A model generated the notes under the pieces. It was not told the DNA's origin. It did not search any database and saw only the letters and a program-made list of their open reading frames with translations. This document shows, in pieces, positions 1-12,391 of a stretch of DNA of 64,000 nucleotides (positions are counted from its first letter, which is position 1; every line of letters begins with the position of its first letter). The DNA is from Nissolia schottii. Lineage: Eukaryota > Streptophyta > Magnoliopsida > Fabales > Fabaceae. Where the stretch lies: positions 378,258 to 442,257 of the forward strand of contig QANU01076963.1 in the NCBI GenBank assembly GCA_003254905.1, read 5' to 3'. The translations under genes were made by a program, and so were the position numbers.

Positions 1-2520
1 TTTCTCCTTGCTTGTGCAACGCAATTAGGGGATAATAAAGAAAACAAGATAAAATTAAACGAATAAAAATGGTTATAAATAAAATTTAGGTAGTAATTCA
101 GTCAAAATAAAAGTCAACGATGTTTATAGTACTGAGTATTATCATTACTTCGGGAAAGATGAAATTTGTTGATTTGATTATTACATAGTCAACTAACTTG
201 GTTCCATTTTTCTATTGGTCAACTAACTTGGTTCACATTGAACACGTGACACAACGAATTTACGAGGGACTGACGAGTGGAGAGTTGGGACCAATCCAGA
301 AACAACAAAAAAAATGGTTTGGCAAGTGCACGTGTGAATTACCTGTACCCGGATGCTTCGCGTAGCTTTCTAAATTTCGTTCCATGGTTTCTAGACTCTT
401 ATCTTAAAAAGGGGATTCAAGAGTAAATGAACTTGGTATAATTGTAACAACCTTAAAACACTTCCCTTTGTTTAAAATCCCAGCCTTAGACTAGCAGCAT
501 GCACATTAGTCAGAAGGCTCAATCAAAACTCTAACCCAAACATATTTGAAACTTCTTCACTTGCGTCCTCTCTTCCGAAACTTCTATCATCTAATTAAGT
601 AATGGATAATATAAGAAATATATAAAATCATTAATTTTTCCTGCTTATAGCTTAAATTTGTTTGAAAAATGATTCTTTATATGGCATAAAAATTACGGTA
701 ACCAAGAGGTTTAAAATTTGATATTTGTCGGCCCCATTTCAAAAAATAATAGTAATAATCCATGCTATTGATGTATAAATTTATCATTTTAAAAAATTAA
801 AACTCTTTTTAATATTTCATTTTGGAGTTGATGAATTATTTGCTACTAAAATTGGTAGTTACAACTCTTTTTGACACTTGTTTTCATTAAATAACGTCTC
901 AAATTTGAGTTTTATAGTTTAAAAAAATTGCGATAATGATAAGAAAGTTTTATTCTTATAGCAAACCGATTCGGCTTGAATTCAATAAGGCTAGATATTG
1001 GAGATTTATACCTAGATAATTGAGATACACAACTCACAATTAATTATATTTGGTTGAGTTGGCAAGCAACTTTAGCTACTTAAAAGGAGAACATGGGAAT
1101 GAATAAAAAATTGATAGTCACAAATAGGTTAGAGGCAATCTAAAAGTTATATAATCGATCGATATAATAGGATTAGGAGCAAGGGATCTTTAGTTAGGGT
1201 ACAAAGAAAATTTTGTTAAAAGAAGCATGATCACTTTAGTAATCTCTAAAGCCTCAAATAGAAATTAGTAATTTTCAACGAAAAACACTTTTTATAAAAC
1301 CAAAACATAAAAAATAAAATATATGATTTTGAATTTTAAATATAACTTATATGAAAGAATACGTAACTCTTAAACCTTACTTAATTCATAATTTTTTATT
1401 TTAAAATTATAATTTCATAGAGTGTTTTTATAAACGTTAACTCTCAGATCTAAAGTAAAAATGAATAATATATACCCACTCCAAGTCTAGTATTAGTCTA
1501 CTGCACTTGCTGCTGCTGAGATTAGTTCCTTCACCACAATAAGAAAAGTCTTCCATTGGTGACATATGGATGAACTGGCCGCTAGTGCTTGATTCCTTCT
1601 CGTCCTCTCCCAATCACCAACCTCTTAACAAACCAAACGGCGGTGCCCCCATTCTTAATATAATATTATTACAGAAGTTTTTTAAATGACTATATAAATT
1701 AGACCCTAAGTGTGTAACTAAAAAATTTAGAGGGACGAACCCGACTTCTTCGATTGTGTAGTTTGATTTGAGTGACGGTGGTGATACTTAAAAAAATATT
1801 CTGATGCCTAAATTAGTATATTTTTTATGTGTTGTAGATTGTATTGGACACATACCTTATAATGAGTAGTGTCTTCCCTTATATAGTCTTATTATGTTAA
1901 TAAACGTTTATAAGTATTAAGTAACTTTTAATAAATGAGTTTTTTAAAGCCTTCATAATGCTCTTGATAAAATGAAATTGTTGGTTATAACTGTGCTAAT
2001 AGTTATTTTCAGCCATTATTAGTATGTAACAATTATCATTTTTCAGTCAAATGAACCTGAGATAATGTGAACTCGATTAAATAAGCTAAGATGTGATAAA
2101 AAAATAAGTTAACATGTCATGTATTTTTATGTATCTTAATTATCAAAAATCTAAATTATCATTGAATTTCTCCCAAAATTGTAATGCAATTTGCATTGCT
2201 TACCATGAATTGATAGATACAATGAATGACTCACTGCCAAGTTGCTTGACAGTAGCTTAAACGCGGACGTCGGCCCCCAAAGATATTGACTAGGAAAGGT
2301 CGTTGGGGTGGCTAAGTTTGTTTACCTTGGCCTACCGGCTGCTGGACGTGGACTATATCTAATTTGGAAATTGGACCGAAATGCCAAAAAAATAAAAATC
2401 ATTTTCTTTTACTTTTTATGGTTTTGACTTGGACCTTTGAACTTAGAACCAGTCATCTAGACTTCACTTGCACTTGATCTTCTCTCACTTCTATTACACC
2501 AATTTTATTTTATTTTCTTT
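1..2520. other. AT-rich intergenic spacer upstream of the zinc-finger gene
   Basis: No open frame of useful length and no recognisable domain is seen on either strand. The stretch is AT-rich with short homopolymer runs. A CACGTG palindrome (ABRE/G-box core) lies near 244 and a GTCGGC (DRE/CRT core on the minus strand) at 2269-2274. It holds the distal upstream region of the gene at 2959, and how far regulation extends cannot be judged from sequence alone. Confidence 0.6.
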
Positions 2521-2958
2521 TAGAGAGAGAGAGAGAGAGAGAATCAGTGCCAGTTGCAGTTGGTGACACTTTCTTTGACCGACTTGAGGCTCAGTGGCCA
2601 CCGAGTGAAAAACTCTTGTCACTTGATAGGTTAAAAAACGTGCACAACTCTCCTCCACCTGTCTTATCTCCGTTCACCAATTTATTTATTTCAATTTAAT
2701 TAATTAAAAAAAACACAATATTATGAGTTGGGCTTACTGCGCCTACTTTCTCGTCACTTGTCACGCAACTTCCTTCGCTTCCAATTCTCACCTCCCTATA
2801 TATATATTCACACCCACCTTCACTCTCACTCCACATCCAAATTTTCACAGCACAGCATAGCACAAGAAGCACCATCTAGCGCTCTCTCTCTCTCTCTCTC
2901 TATAAAGTTCCAATTCACACAGCGTTTGTTTGAGTGAAGTTAACAAAGCTTGGATTAG
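2521..2958 (+). promoter_or_regulatory. Proximal promoter and 5' leader of the C2H2 zinc-finger gene
   Basis: A (GA)n run lies at about 2523-2542. A W-box-like TTGACC (2575-2580) overlaps a DRE/CRT core ACCGAC (2578-2583). A TATA-like run TATATATATA starts near 2797, about 160 bases before the start codon, and a (CT)n run typical of plant leaders lies at about 2881-2901. W-boxes bind WRKY factors and DRE cores bind DREB/CBF factors in general; that they act here is inference, though it fits the cold and stress induction known for ZAT10/SCOF-1-type genes. Confidence 0.5.
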
Positions 2959-3747
2959 ATGGCTCTGGAAGCTCTGAAATCACCAACCACCGCAGCCCCA
3001 CCGTTCTCCTTCGAGGAATCCAATCTCCACTACTTGGACGCGCCCTGGGCCAAGCGAAAGCGTTCAAAGCGTTCCCGCATGGACCCCCACCCTTCTTGCT
3101 CCGAGGAAGAGTACCTCGCTCTCTGCCTCATCATGCTCGCTCGCGGCGCCACCGCCGATGCCAAGCCTCACGCCTCTCCTGCTCCGTCTACCGACTCGGC
3201 GCCGGTTCCCACTTCCGCCGCTGCCGTGGATCCATCCGCCGCCCCTAGTCTCAGCTACAAGTGCTCTGTATGCAACAAAGCCTTCTCTTCTTACCAGGCG
3301 CTCGGCGGACACAAGGCCAGCCACCGCAAGTTTGCTGGCGGTAACTGCGGCGAAGACCACCACTCCACCTCCTCCGCCGTCACCACCAGTTCCGCAGCCT
3401 CCAACGGAGGAGGCAGGGCGCACGAGTGTTCCATCTGCCACAAGTCCTTCCCCACGGGGCAGGCCTTGGGAGGACACAAGCGCTGCCACTACGACGGCGG
3501 CGCATCCGCCTCCGCCGCTACAGGTGCCGGTGGTGGTAACAGCGCCGTCACCGCCTCGGAAGGCGTCGGGTCAACCCACACCGTGAGCCATAGCCACCAC
3601 CGGGATTTCGATCTCAACCTCCCTGCTTTTCCGGACTTCCCAACCAACAAGTTCTTCGCTCATGATGACGAGGTTTCCAGCCCTCTTCCCGTCAAGAAGC
3701 CCCGTCTCTTGACCATTCCCAAGATTGAGATCTCTCAATTTCAATGA
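2959..3747 (+). CDS. C2H2 (Q-type) zinc-finger transcriptional repressor, ZAT10/SCOF-1-like
   Basis: Intronless gene for a 262-residue nuclear DNA-binding protein. A basic nuclear-localisation stretch KRKRSKRSR lies at residues 32-40 and an L-box ([12 protein letters not shown]) at about 49-60. Two Q-type fingers carry the plant QALGGH signature: Cys102/Cys105/His118/His122 and Cys157/Cys160/His173/His177. A DLNL EAR repression motif is at 218-221. This order (NLS, L-box, two fingers, EAR) is that of the C1-2i subclass (ZAT10/STZ, ZAT6, soybean SCOF-1), which represses or tunes stress genes under cold, salt, drought and wounding. The start is chosen because MALEAL is the usual N-terminus in this group. 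The coding region is GC-rich against its AT-rich surroundings, as is common for these intronless genes. The class assignment is firm; orthology to a particular family member is not resolved. Confidence 0.95.
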   Translation: MALEALKSPTTAAPPFSFEESNLHYLDAPWAKRKRSKRSRMDPHPSCSEEEYLALCLIMLARGATADAKPHASPAPSTDSAPVPTSAAAVDPSAAPSLSYKCSVCNKAFSSYQALGGHKASHRKFAGGNCGEDHHSTSSAVTTSSAASNGGGRAHECSICHKSFPTGQALGGHKRCHYDGGASASAATGAGGGNSAVTASEGVGSTHTVSHSHHRDFDLNLPAFPDFPTNKFFAHDDEVSSPLPVKKPRLLTIPKIEISQFQ

Positions 3748-4250
3748 ATTTAATCACCCTACTCAGATCCAAATTATTCAGTCCTTAGTCCTTTTTTATT
3801 TTTTATTTAATTATTTGGGGATTTTTGATTAATTTGTTGATGTACATATATAGTACCTGGACCATGCTAATTAGCTCTAGTTCTTAGAATTTAGTCAATT
3901 TGCATTGTAACAGTGGCATTTCAATTTAATTTAATTCAATTTATTTGTTTGTTAAATTTTTACTATCCCTGGAAATTTTATCTTACTTTGCACTATAATG
4001 TCGCTTAATTGAATCGCCATCGTGAAAACAGCAGATCAGAGCCGCGTGAACGGTGCGGCAGCGTTGTGCGTGTTTGTTGAGTTCAGTTGAAGCCAGTTGC
4101 GCATGTTTCTCTGTCTTGGCAAGTGACTGTTTTTACTGTTGGATGGAACAGTGCGCAAGTGTCCATGTTTTCCCTCCGCAGCAATTCTTTTGTGCAAAAC
4201 ACGTGGTTTTACACGCACGGAAAAAGAAAAAAAAATGAAGTTGCTTTTTC

Positions 4251-4292
<42 letters not shown>

Positions 4293-7200
4293 TTTTTTTT
4301 TTTTGCGAAAATAAACAATGTGTCTTAATTATTAAGATTGCGGTGAATTAATTGTGAATGAACCTGGCAGAGGGGTCTGGGTGGATGCATGACATGGTGG
4401 TGAGGAACACGGGGGATGTTTCGTGTTTGGTGTTCGGATAAGCATGAAAGGTTTTGGGTTTGGCCTTTTACACTTTGTGATCAGAACGACGCGTGGAATT
4501 AGTTATCCTGACATTTGTTTATTGTTGTTTTATATACCATGTTAGAAGAATGCAATGCGCTCTTTCTACCTCTTCTACCCCCTTTCCCTTTGAGTCCGAA
4601 TACTGTTGTGACGCGTCATGGAACAGTCCTAAACGTTGCTAAACGCCGAATTTGATAAGCAAGGGTGGTTTTGATTTGATACGTTTTACATGTGTATGGC
4701 GTACGGAAATGGATGAATTGAACTACTCCTACCTTTCTACAGGTGTGTGCTGTACAAGAAAGGAGTTGAAATTTCGTGCCGTGATAGCATGTATCATGCA
4801 TGTTAATTATTTATTCCCGTGAGTACATGTCAATTTTTTGTCATACTTATTCCCTTTTACTGCAGTCATACGCGGTACCCAACAATAAAAGATGCTTTCT
4901 TAGATGGGAGAGGAGGTACCCAATTTTATACCAAACTCTGATGAAATGTCATAGATTCGCGTTTAATGTGAACCGTATTTTCTTAGACATTCAAACTGTG
5001 TATATCTATCAACTTCTTTTGCGTGTTGGAAGGAGAAAAGTCCACGAAGAGATCTAGTGTTCATACAAGAATGTTGTTCTCTTTGGTAATCAACTAACCA
5101 CTGCGTAACGCGTAACGCGTAACGTACGTACATGTCATCTAACTATAGAAAACTTGTTTGGGATTTTACTTCTCGCTTGTAGAATCGACTTAATGTGAAA
5201 TTCGTAACATGCAATATTTGTTATTGAATCTTGTGAGAGAATATTTAAAATTATAACGAAGGAGTTTTAGCTTTAATAATTAGTGTGTGCCAAGCATGAA
5301 TTTCTAGTTCACACTTGGTGTAGGCCTCATACTATGGGCCCAATCAATTAAAATCGAATACATGGACCGCAAACCACAAATCAACATAAGAAATCTCAAC
5401 CCACAAGGGAACTTGGGCAATCGAATTTCTCACGTTGTACAACTGATGTAGTAATAAACCGCCACAAAAGATCTGTCATATTTTATACAACATAATCGAT
5501 CCCACATATCTTATGATAAGAGCATAGATATTACTATTCAATCAATGACTAAGTCCTAACTTCCTAATTTCAGCATATAAATCAGACACAACCGATTTGG
5601 GGTAATTAAATGTTATCATAATTAATATCATACACATTTCATATAAATACTAGTTTGAGCGTTAGATTTGTAAATACGACCGCTAACATGATAAAATTTT
5701 GATAATATAAAATTATCATTTCAGACTTCCAAAAAACAACTATTTAAGTTTGTGACATCTTGTCCTTACCTGAGTTATCTAACAAGATATTTCATAACAA
5801 TATTAAAAATTTGTTAAGGATGTTTTTAAATATTGAAGATAATTTAACTCTTTTTTATGCTAACCATGTATATGTTGTTATGTTATTAAAAGTGTTTGAA
5901 TTACAATAAAAGAAAGTGTTTGAAATTTCACAATAGTTGCTTTTAAAATCACATAAAAACAACATTACTTAATAAAAATCTTACTACTATAAATGTATCA
6001 AAATTAAAATCTTATCAAACTTTAATACAATAAACTTGATTGACTTATAAATATTCATACATGACCTTGACTACCAAACTTTTTGATGGTTCAAGGAGTT
6101 GACACTTGTTCCGTTAAATTCTTTAGATAAATTTTGACCTTTTGAGTTTTAGTTTTATAAATAAAAAGTTTTTTTTAATAAGTGCCTAAGTTTAAAATGA
6201 AAATATTTGAGCTTTTTTAATGCATTGAATATATTAAAAACTTAAAAATATTCATTCGTAAGGCAAATGTTTGTTTCCTGAGATAATACAAAAATATTGA
6301 GACATATGAACAACAATCTTGTTAGTTTATTCAGACACAAACACAAAACTTTGTGTATAAGGACAAAAAAAACTCTGTATTTTCTGTACTAGATACAACC
6401 TTTCAGATTAGGATAATGTAATTTTTTATTAAATTAATGTAATAAAGGTATTTTAAATCACTTTGAATGTATTTTCTATATTCTCTCTATTAAATCAAAT
6501 AAAATATAAATACAAATAAGTATATCGTATATATTATTACCAAACAAAATACAAAATTATTTTATTCGCTTATTTTTTATATCTCTATCCTCGATATTTG
6601 AGTCATAGCTCAACAATCTGACGCAACCAAAGAGACGTTGGTGTCAGTGGGCCGGAACCTTTATTTTTGATCGCCTGTAGACCAAAATTTCCAACTAAGA
6701 CCAACGTCAGGCCCATTTATAGGTTGCACTAGGGAGTGGGCTTAGTAGATAACACTCGGATTAGATCCAACAGGACTCCACCGACTTAGCTTTACTCCCC
6801 TTGCACGAGTAGTCCGCACAGAAAATTTTAATTTTAATACATTTAATGAAGTACACGTAATAAAAAATCATGGAAAACTAAAGTAAATTTTTTTACCATT
6901 AGGTTAACCTTTTACTCTGGGATCAATCTGTAAAGGTAAGTCACATTACTTAAGAGATCCAAGTGTGAGACTTCTTTAATTTATAAGTAACGTGTTCATT
7001 TTAAAAGATTTTTTTCTCTGAAAAATCATATCTTTACTATCAATAAAGGCTCTAAAACAAAATAATTACTACTACTTTTTAGTCTTAATTTCTTTACCAA
7101 AATTGTACTTGTTTGCATAACCCTTCTCTATTTAATCCTTCTATAGTTTTTGAATTTTTTTTCACCCATCTTTAAAATTTATCTTCTCTATTGCCCCTCG

Positions 7201-8244
7201 TGGCACTCTCATTTTCTTGTTTTACTAAAAAGATTTAATTTTATATTTATTATTTCAAAATTTTATATATAATAATGAAATAATAATATAAAACTCCTTT
7301 TTCTTATACAATTCATTTAAATTCTCATTTTAAAATAATTATAAATTACTCCCTCTGTCTACAAAGAAAAAACTTTTAAACAAATATGTATTTGTCCACA
7401 AATAAGTGTTATTTTAAAATTTTAAGATAATATTAATTACTTTTTTTCCTTTTAAATTTACCCTTGATATACGTCACATATTATTGTCTCAAATTTCAAT
7501 AATGAAACTGGGGAGAGAGAATTTAATAGAGAGAAAATTGAAAAAAAAATGAAATTGGTAGTTTTAACAAATTAATATAATATTAGTGATTTCTTAATAA
7601 TTTTACAAAAAGACACTTATTTATGAATAAAGTGCTAAATTTTTAAGCATTCACACTATAAATTATCTTTATAATGTATCATTAAATAGAAATGTAAAAA
7701 GTGTCAAATACATCATAATTATCCACCATGATTTAGCATATTTTTCATTTTTATTGGCTTGATGTTTTACTGTGGAAGTGAAAAAAATTAATCTCAAAGA
7801 GTTATATATTCTCTCCGTTCATCAGTGTTTTTAAAAGATTAAATTATTTCATATTAGTAATTTTTTAGCATTTCAATGTATAATTATTTATTTATGAATT
7901 AATTTTACTCTTATTAGTGAATAGGGAGAGAAATGTACAAAATATGGTTTGCTTTCAAACATATTTTTTTTTGTGAAATTAAAATAATTTAATATCTGTA
8001 TTAAATCACGTGCATTAACCTCAATTATTAATTATTTTATATTCATTATATTAATAAATGTTGAATTATAATTAGGTTTTGAATAAAAAAATATATCTAA
8101 ATATTATATATAAATAAATATTTTAAAATCATAAAAATATGAATAAAACTCTAAATTTCAAACATCAAACCTCATTCAATATAATTTTAAAAAAACCCAA
8201 AAGTAAAAAAAAATGAGCGTTAAAGCGGAGAGTATTTTCTTAAT
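3748..8244. other. Intergenic spacer with microsatellite and MITE-like remnants
   Basis: It begins with the 3' UTR of the zinc-finger gene. A (CT)n tract followed by a poly-T tract lies at about 4254-4303. A CGTAACG unit is repeated three times at 5104-5124. From about 7347 there is a MITE-like piece whose start (CTCCCTCTGTC) resembles Stowaway-type ends, with imperfect inverted similarity between about 7390-7440 and 7570-7630. A second CTCTCCGTTC start is at about 7810. Short open frames here look like chance or simple-sequence products. Confidence 0.5.
7347..7640. mobile_element. Possible Stowaway-like MITE remnant
   Basis: The left end reads TACTCCCTCTGTC, close to the TA plus CTCCCTCCGT start common to Stowaway/Tc1-mariner MITEs. 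The segment AAATAAGTGTTATTTT near 7399 is matched in inverted form near 7610-7625 (ACACTTATTTATG), so the interior is roughly foldback. The right terminus has lost the expected complementary end and no TA duplication is clear there. AT-rich DNA gives such patterns by chance, so this is tentative. Confidence 0.35.
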
Positions 8245-8445
8245 GTGAGATTAAGAATGTGTGGCAGAGAAGAAGGAAGCGCCGCGGAAACCCGGAGCCG
8301 CTCTTGCCCGCCCAGAGTTAGGAACAAGTTATATTCCCTCGAGAGACCCACCAGCTGGACCCCACCACCCTCAAACCCCAAACCAACTCTAGACTCAGGT
8401 TACACTCACTTCCCCTTTTCCCTTCTCCTCCTCCATCCAACAATC

Positions 8446-9074
8446 ATGAGCTGCAACGGTTGCCGAGTACTCCGCAAGGGTTGCAGCGACAGGTGCCCCC
8501 TCAGGTCATCCCTCCACTGGATCCCTTCCCCTCATTCTCAAGCCTACGCCACTCTCTTCCTCGCCAAGTTCTTCGGCCGCTCCGACCTCATCTCCTTCAT
8601 TTCCTCCGTCACCCTAACCAACAGACCCGGTACTTTAAATCCAAATTCTTATCCCAATTATTTATTTATTCAATTATCATGAAATTAAAATCTCCTCTTT
8701 TGTCAGCGCTGTTTCAGTCTCTCCTGTTTGAAGCCTGCGGGCGAACAATCAATCCCGTCAACGGTGCCGTCGGACTGCTTTGCAGTGGAAACTGGCACCT
8801 GTGCCAGGCCGCCGTCGACACCGTGCTCTCCTGCGGCGTTCTCCGGCCGTTGCCGGAGCTCACCACGCCGATCTTGGATGAGTCGCCGTCTTCATACACT
8901 GTGCTGCGGTTGCCGATGGCACCGAATCCTTCCCCGATCCCGGAGTCGTTGAAGAGGCACGGCGGTGATTCAAAACCGCCACCAGTGTCATTGGTTACCG
9001 GAGGATCTGAGATGACGAGCTATGGCATTTGCGGCCACAGTGAGAAGAAAAAGCTTTTGAATCTGTTCGTGTGA
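8446..9074 (+). CDS. Class II LOB-domain (LBD) transcription factor, two exons
   Basis: CDS join(8446..8629, 8707..9074), 183 residues. The 77-base intron has a GT donor at 8630 and an AG acceptor ending at 8706, and the frame continues across it. The N-terminus MSCNGCRVLRKGC holds the LOB C-block CX2CX6CX3C (Cys3, Cys6, Cys13, Cys17). Downstream the family stretches AKFFGR, FEACGRTINPVNGAVGLL and GNWHLCQAAV are present, which is the class II pattern (LBD37-LBD42). Class II members lack the full leucine zipper; several are linked to nitrogen or anthocyanin control, but a role for this gene is not shown by the sequence. An in-frame upstream ATG exists at 8245, but the conserved MSCNGCR start favours 8446. 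The C-terminus ends LLNLFV and lacks the acidic, leucine-rich tail often seen, so it may be shortened or divergent. Confidence 0.9.
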
Positions 9075-10707
9075 GAGTGAAATACATATATCTGTGATGC
9101 AATGTGAGATAGTCCGAGAGGGAATTTGGCTTCTCTCATCCCGAATGCTAAAACTACATAAAAGGGATGCGAGGTGAGAATAATGCAATTGCAAACGACT
9201 ATTGGAGACGCAAATAGCGATCCAAATTGTTGGTCAGGAGGGAGTTCCGGTGAAGTTTTTGACACAACTTTAATGATTATTATTATTATTTATTGTTGCT
9301 TTATATCCGTGAAGCCTTTATTTAGTTTGTGCCTTTCTTTCCAACCCTGGAATTGAAACAAACTCTGAATTTTCTAACACAGCGAGAGGATGCGATAGCT
9401 AATCAGGTGCGAATTGTCTGGTGGTTTTGAAGATCTATTGCTATCTGATGACGTGCAAGGGCATATATAGTACAATTATAGGACGGGTTTCCGATAGCTT
9501 AGGCATTTAGGTTCACCAAATTAAGGTAGAAAATTTCTTTTTTTTAACATAAGTTTAATATATTACATTTAAGCGCCCACACAAAAATAAAAGTGAGTTT
9601 CATTAATGGGATTAAAAAGCACTTACTAAAATATATAATGGAAGTGTTAAAACTCATATAAGTAGCATGTACGCTCAATTCTAAAATATTGAACTGTGTC
9701 CAAAATGAATTTCTCCTCAAATTAATATAAAACACCTACACAGGTGCCCCTTGGTGCCTTCCACGTGGGGATTGATCATTGATTCTGTCTGCATTACCCT
9801 TTTTTCTTTATATAATAAACCTCCGCCATTTTTAACCCTAAAATCATATCCTAGACATAAGTCGCAAAATCGGCTCAGTTTTCCATTTAGTGGAGTAAAA
9901 TTCGAACTCTACTTGATACGAAGCCTAAGATAAAATTCTCACGTTAATTACTAAGGGAGAAGACTAAGCCCGTGTTTGTATAGAGTTAGACATCCCCTTT
10001 TTATGAATTAGTTTTTAATGTTGAATTAAACACATTCAATTTTAATTAAGATTATATCAAAGTTTATCTTAAAATTGCTATTAAGTTAAGTTATACAAAC
10101 TTCACACTTCTAATATTCAGCATGACGAATTTGTTAAAGTCTCATGTTAGTGAGCAATAATGGTGAGTTGGGTCAACTCTATCTTTTTCCTATTATAAAG
10201 TTATTGAGCTAAAAAATTTGTCATTTGGTCACATTATAAATTTGTCCATTGTCCTCTTTAACTGTTATTTAAATATGCAGTAGTTACAGTTTGTAAAAAC
10301 TACTTATTTTTTAACAAAAACTATATACTTAAAAAAAATTAAGTACCTATTTTCAAACATTAAAAACCTAACTATTTTTGTAACAAAAACTATCTATTTT
10401 CAAAAACTAACTTTTAAAAAAGATTATTTACTCAATGAACAACGATCTATATGTTTTTTAGCAAGTACTCCGTGCTTGCCCCTACTAGTTTTAAGAGCGG
10501 TGAATCTAGTGATCACCAAAGCCAATTAGGAGGTGTGGCACACAGTTACAACGTATTTATTGTGTGCATTACTTTAACGTTACGTTGTATGGGTGTGATT
10601 CGAGTGAGTAATTAATATCCACCAGAAAGGAAGTCAGAAATGACGGGAAAGGTGGCTATTTTGGCCACAGGATATAGGGAAGCAAGTGAACCATATCATC
10701 AAAATCA

Positions 10708-10709
<2 letters not shown>

Positions 10710-10743
<34 letters not shown>

Positions 10744-10758
10744 ATATATATATATATA
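10710..10758. repeat. (TA)n microsatellite
   Basis: An uninterrupted TA tract is broken once by GTATG and then resumes. It is a typical plant simple-sequence repeat and a likely polymorphic marker. Confidence 0.9.
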
Positions 10759-11811
10759 AAATGTAAGATGGTGCGGTGCACGTCAGGGTGTTGTGTAGGC
10801 ATGGTATTTCCTCCGTTAGAAGTGGGTTACACGGCTAAAGGGCCACCGTATTGACATAGAAAGGGAATTGCATGTTATAGGAAAAAGGCAGGCATACTTA
10901 TTCTCTTCCATACTTCTTTTAAGAAATGAATAATTAATACATTTTATATTGCTCAAAAACTAGGTCTTTGACCCCTTTAGTTCACGATGTTCGTAATCGC
11001 CTCGCCGCATCCCTCAATTTGTCATTATCCACAATTTAATTAATCAAACCAACACCTGTAAATTGAGACAAGTTATCGGTGATGATCATAGCTAGTAATG
11101 ATGGACTGTTATTCTCTCACCATATCAAATTGAAACATAGGAAATAGCGAAAGAGTTCTACTGTACAAAAAAAAAATATACACCATACATACACACTGTA
11201 CTTATATACATAAAGTTTATATGTCAATATTAGTAATGTTTATGCACTTAATTAAATATAGTTGAGAATATCATTTACAAGTTTGTAATGTTAGTGCACT
11301 CGTGGGAATAAAGTTTGTGTACTATTACGTATTATATTTGTGCATTTTTTTAAATAAAGTTCAAATTGTAAAATATTCTAATAATTTTATAATGTTTGTA
11401 CATTCATACATATAAAATTTGTGCATTACTATTTATAATGTTTGTGCATTTTTAAATAAAGTTCAGATTTTATATAATTCCGAACTATAAGTTTCTTTGT
11501 AGTCCAAATAAAATTTGTCTATGAATGCGTATAAAGTTTGAACTTTAATACCTTTAAATTTGTGATCTATTTTAGAAGACTGTATTGTATACATATAATA
11601 ATCATTAATTATTTAATTTAAATGATATATATGAGTATATAAAATTAGGTATACACATAACATTTTCTTACGGTGAAAACACAATTCTATTTTGACCATA
11701 TCATATACCTTATAATTTTTCATTAATGTAACCACACTCAACTTTTGACGTATCAAGCATTGGGTGGTTTCAAGGATAAGTGTATTCATATGGGGGACAA
11801 AATAGCTTTTG

Positions 11812-12157
11812 AAAAATTAAGTGTATTTATTTCGTATAAAATATTTTATTAATTCGCATTTCATTATGATAAATGAAATAAATAAAATAGTTTATCAAGA
11901 TGTTTTATATAAAAAGAGTATGCGTAATAAATAGTATGACATGTTATGAAATCTTTTATTGTTAAAAGTAAAAAGATAAAATAACTTAAAAAAAATTAAG
12001 TGTATTTATTTCGGATAAAATATTTTATTAATTCGCATTTCATTATTATAAATGAAATAAATAAAATAGTTTAGCATGATATTTTATACAAAAAGAGTAT
12101 GCATAATAAATAGTATGATATGTTATGAAATCTTTTATTGTTAAAAGTAAAAAAAAA
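11812..12157. repeat. Tandem duplication, two copies, period about 179 bases
   Basis: The sequence from AAAAATTAAGTGTATTTATT at about 11812 repeats from about 11991 with few differences (for example CGTATAAAAT versus CGGATAAAAT). Both copies end in TTATTGTTAAAAGTAAAAA. They are adjacent and in the same direction. They are AT-rich and show no coding capacity. Origin by unequal exchange or as part of an unrecognised repeat family is possible. Confidence 0.85.
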
Positions 12158-12308
12158 AAGGACGATTATTTTAATATAATGAGTCAATTGATATAAAAGT
12201 CAAAACGAAAATTCTCATTAAAAAAATAAAAATATTGGCATTTCAATGCATCAAGTACAACAAAAATTATATCATGTTTATCAAACAAATAAGAAAAAGT
12301 ATTAGCAT

Positions 12309-12377
12309 GATGCAAGGGTTGGAACTTTGTACCTCCCACAGGCAAAGTGGGCAATCTGCCATTTGAGCTACGCCTCC
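12309..12377 (-). repeat. tRNA-like sequence, possible SINE head or tRNA relic
   Basis: Read on the minus strand it starts GGAGGCGTAGCTC, has an A-box-like TAGCTCAAATGG, an anticodon-arm-like CCCAC...GTGGG stem around TTTGCCT, and a B-box-like AGTTCCAACCC (the family consensus GTTCGA is changed to GTTCCA). The 3' acceptor strand that would pair with GGAGGCG is missing, so it is not an intact tRNA gene. AT-rich sequence follows on the minus strand and could be a SINE body. It abuts the hAT element at 12392. Confidence 0.5.
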
Positions 12378-12391
12378 ATGGCACACAAGAT

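Larger units (their letters stand above)
9075..12300. other. AT-rich intergenic region, 3' UTR then repeats
   Basis: The first few hundred bases are the likely 3' UTR of the LBD gene. A (TA)n microsatellite lies at about 10710-10758, interrupted by GTATG. From about 11200 to 11560 the sequence repeatedly uses variants of AAAGTTTGTGCATT and ATGTTTGTGCATT, giving an irregular short-period repeat. The tandem duplication starting at 11812 is listed separately. No coding sequence is recognised. Confidence 0.5.

Noticed and set aside
3064..3586. Alternative frames over the zinc-finger gene
   Set aside because: They are shadows of the GC-rich C2H2 coding frame.
8245..8445. Upstream in-frame ATG extending the LBD protein
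   Set aside because: The family starts at MSCNGCR; the extension has no LBD-like sequence and is likely 5' UTR.
12309..12377. Functional tRNA gene
   Set aside because: The acceptor stem lacks its 3' partner strand and the B box is altered.
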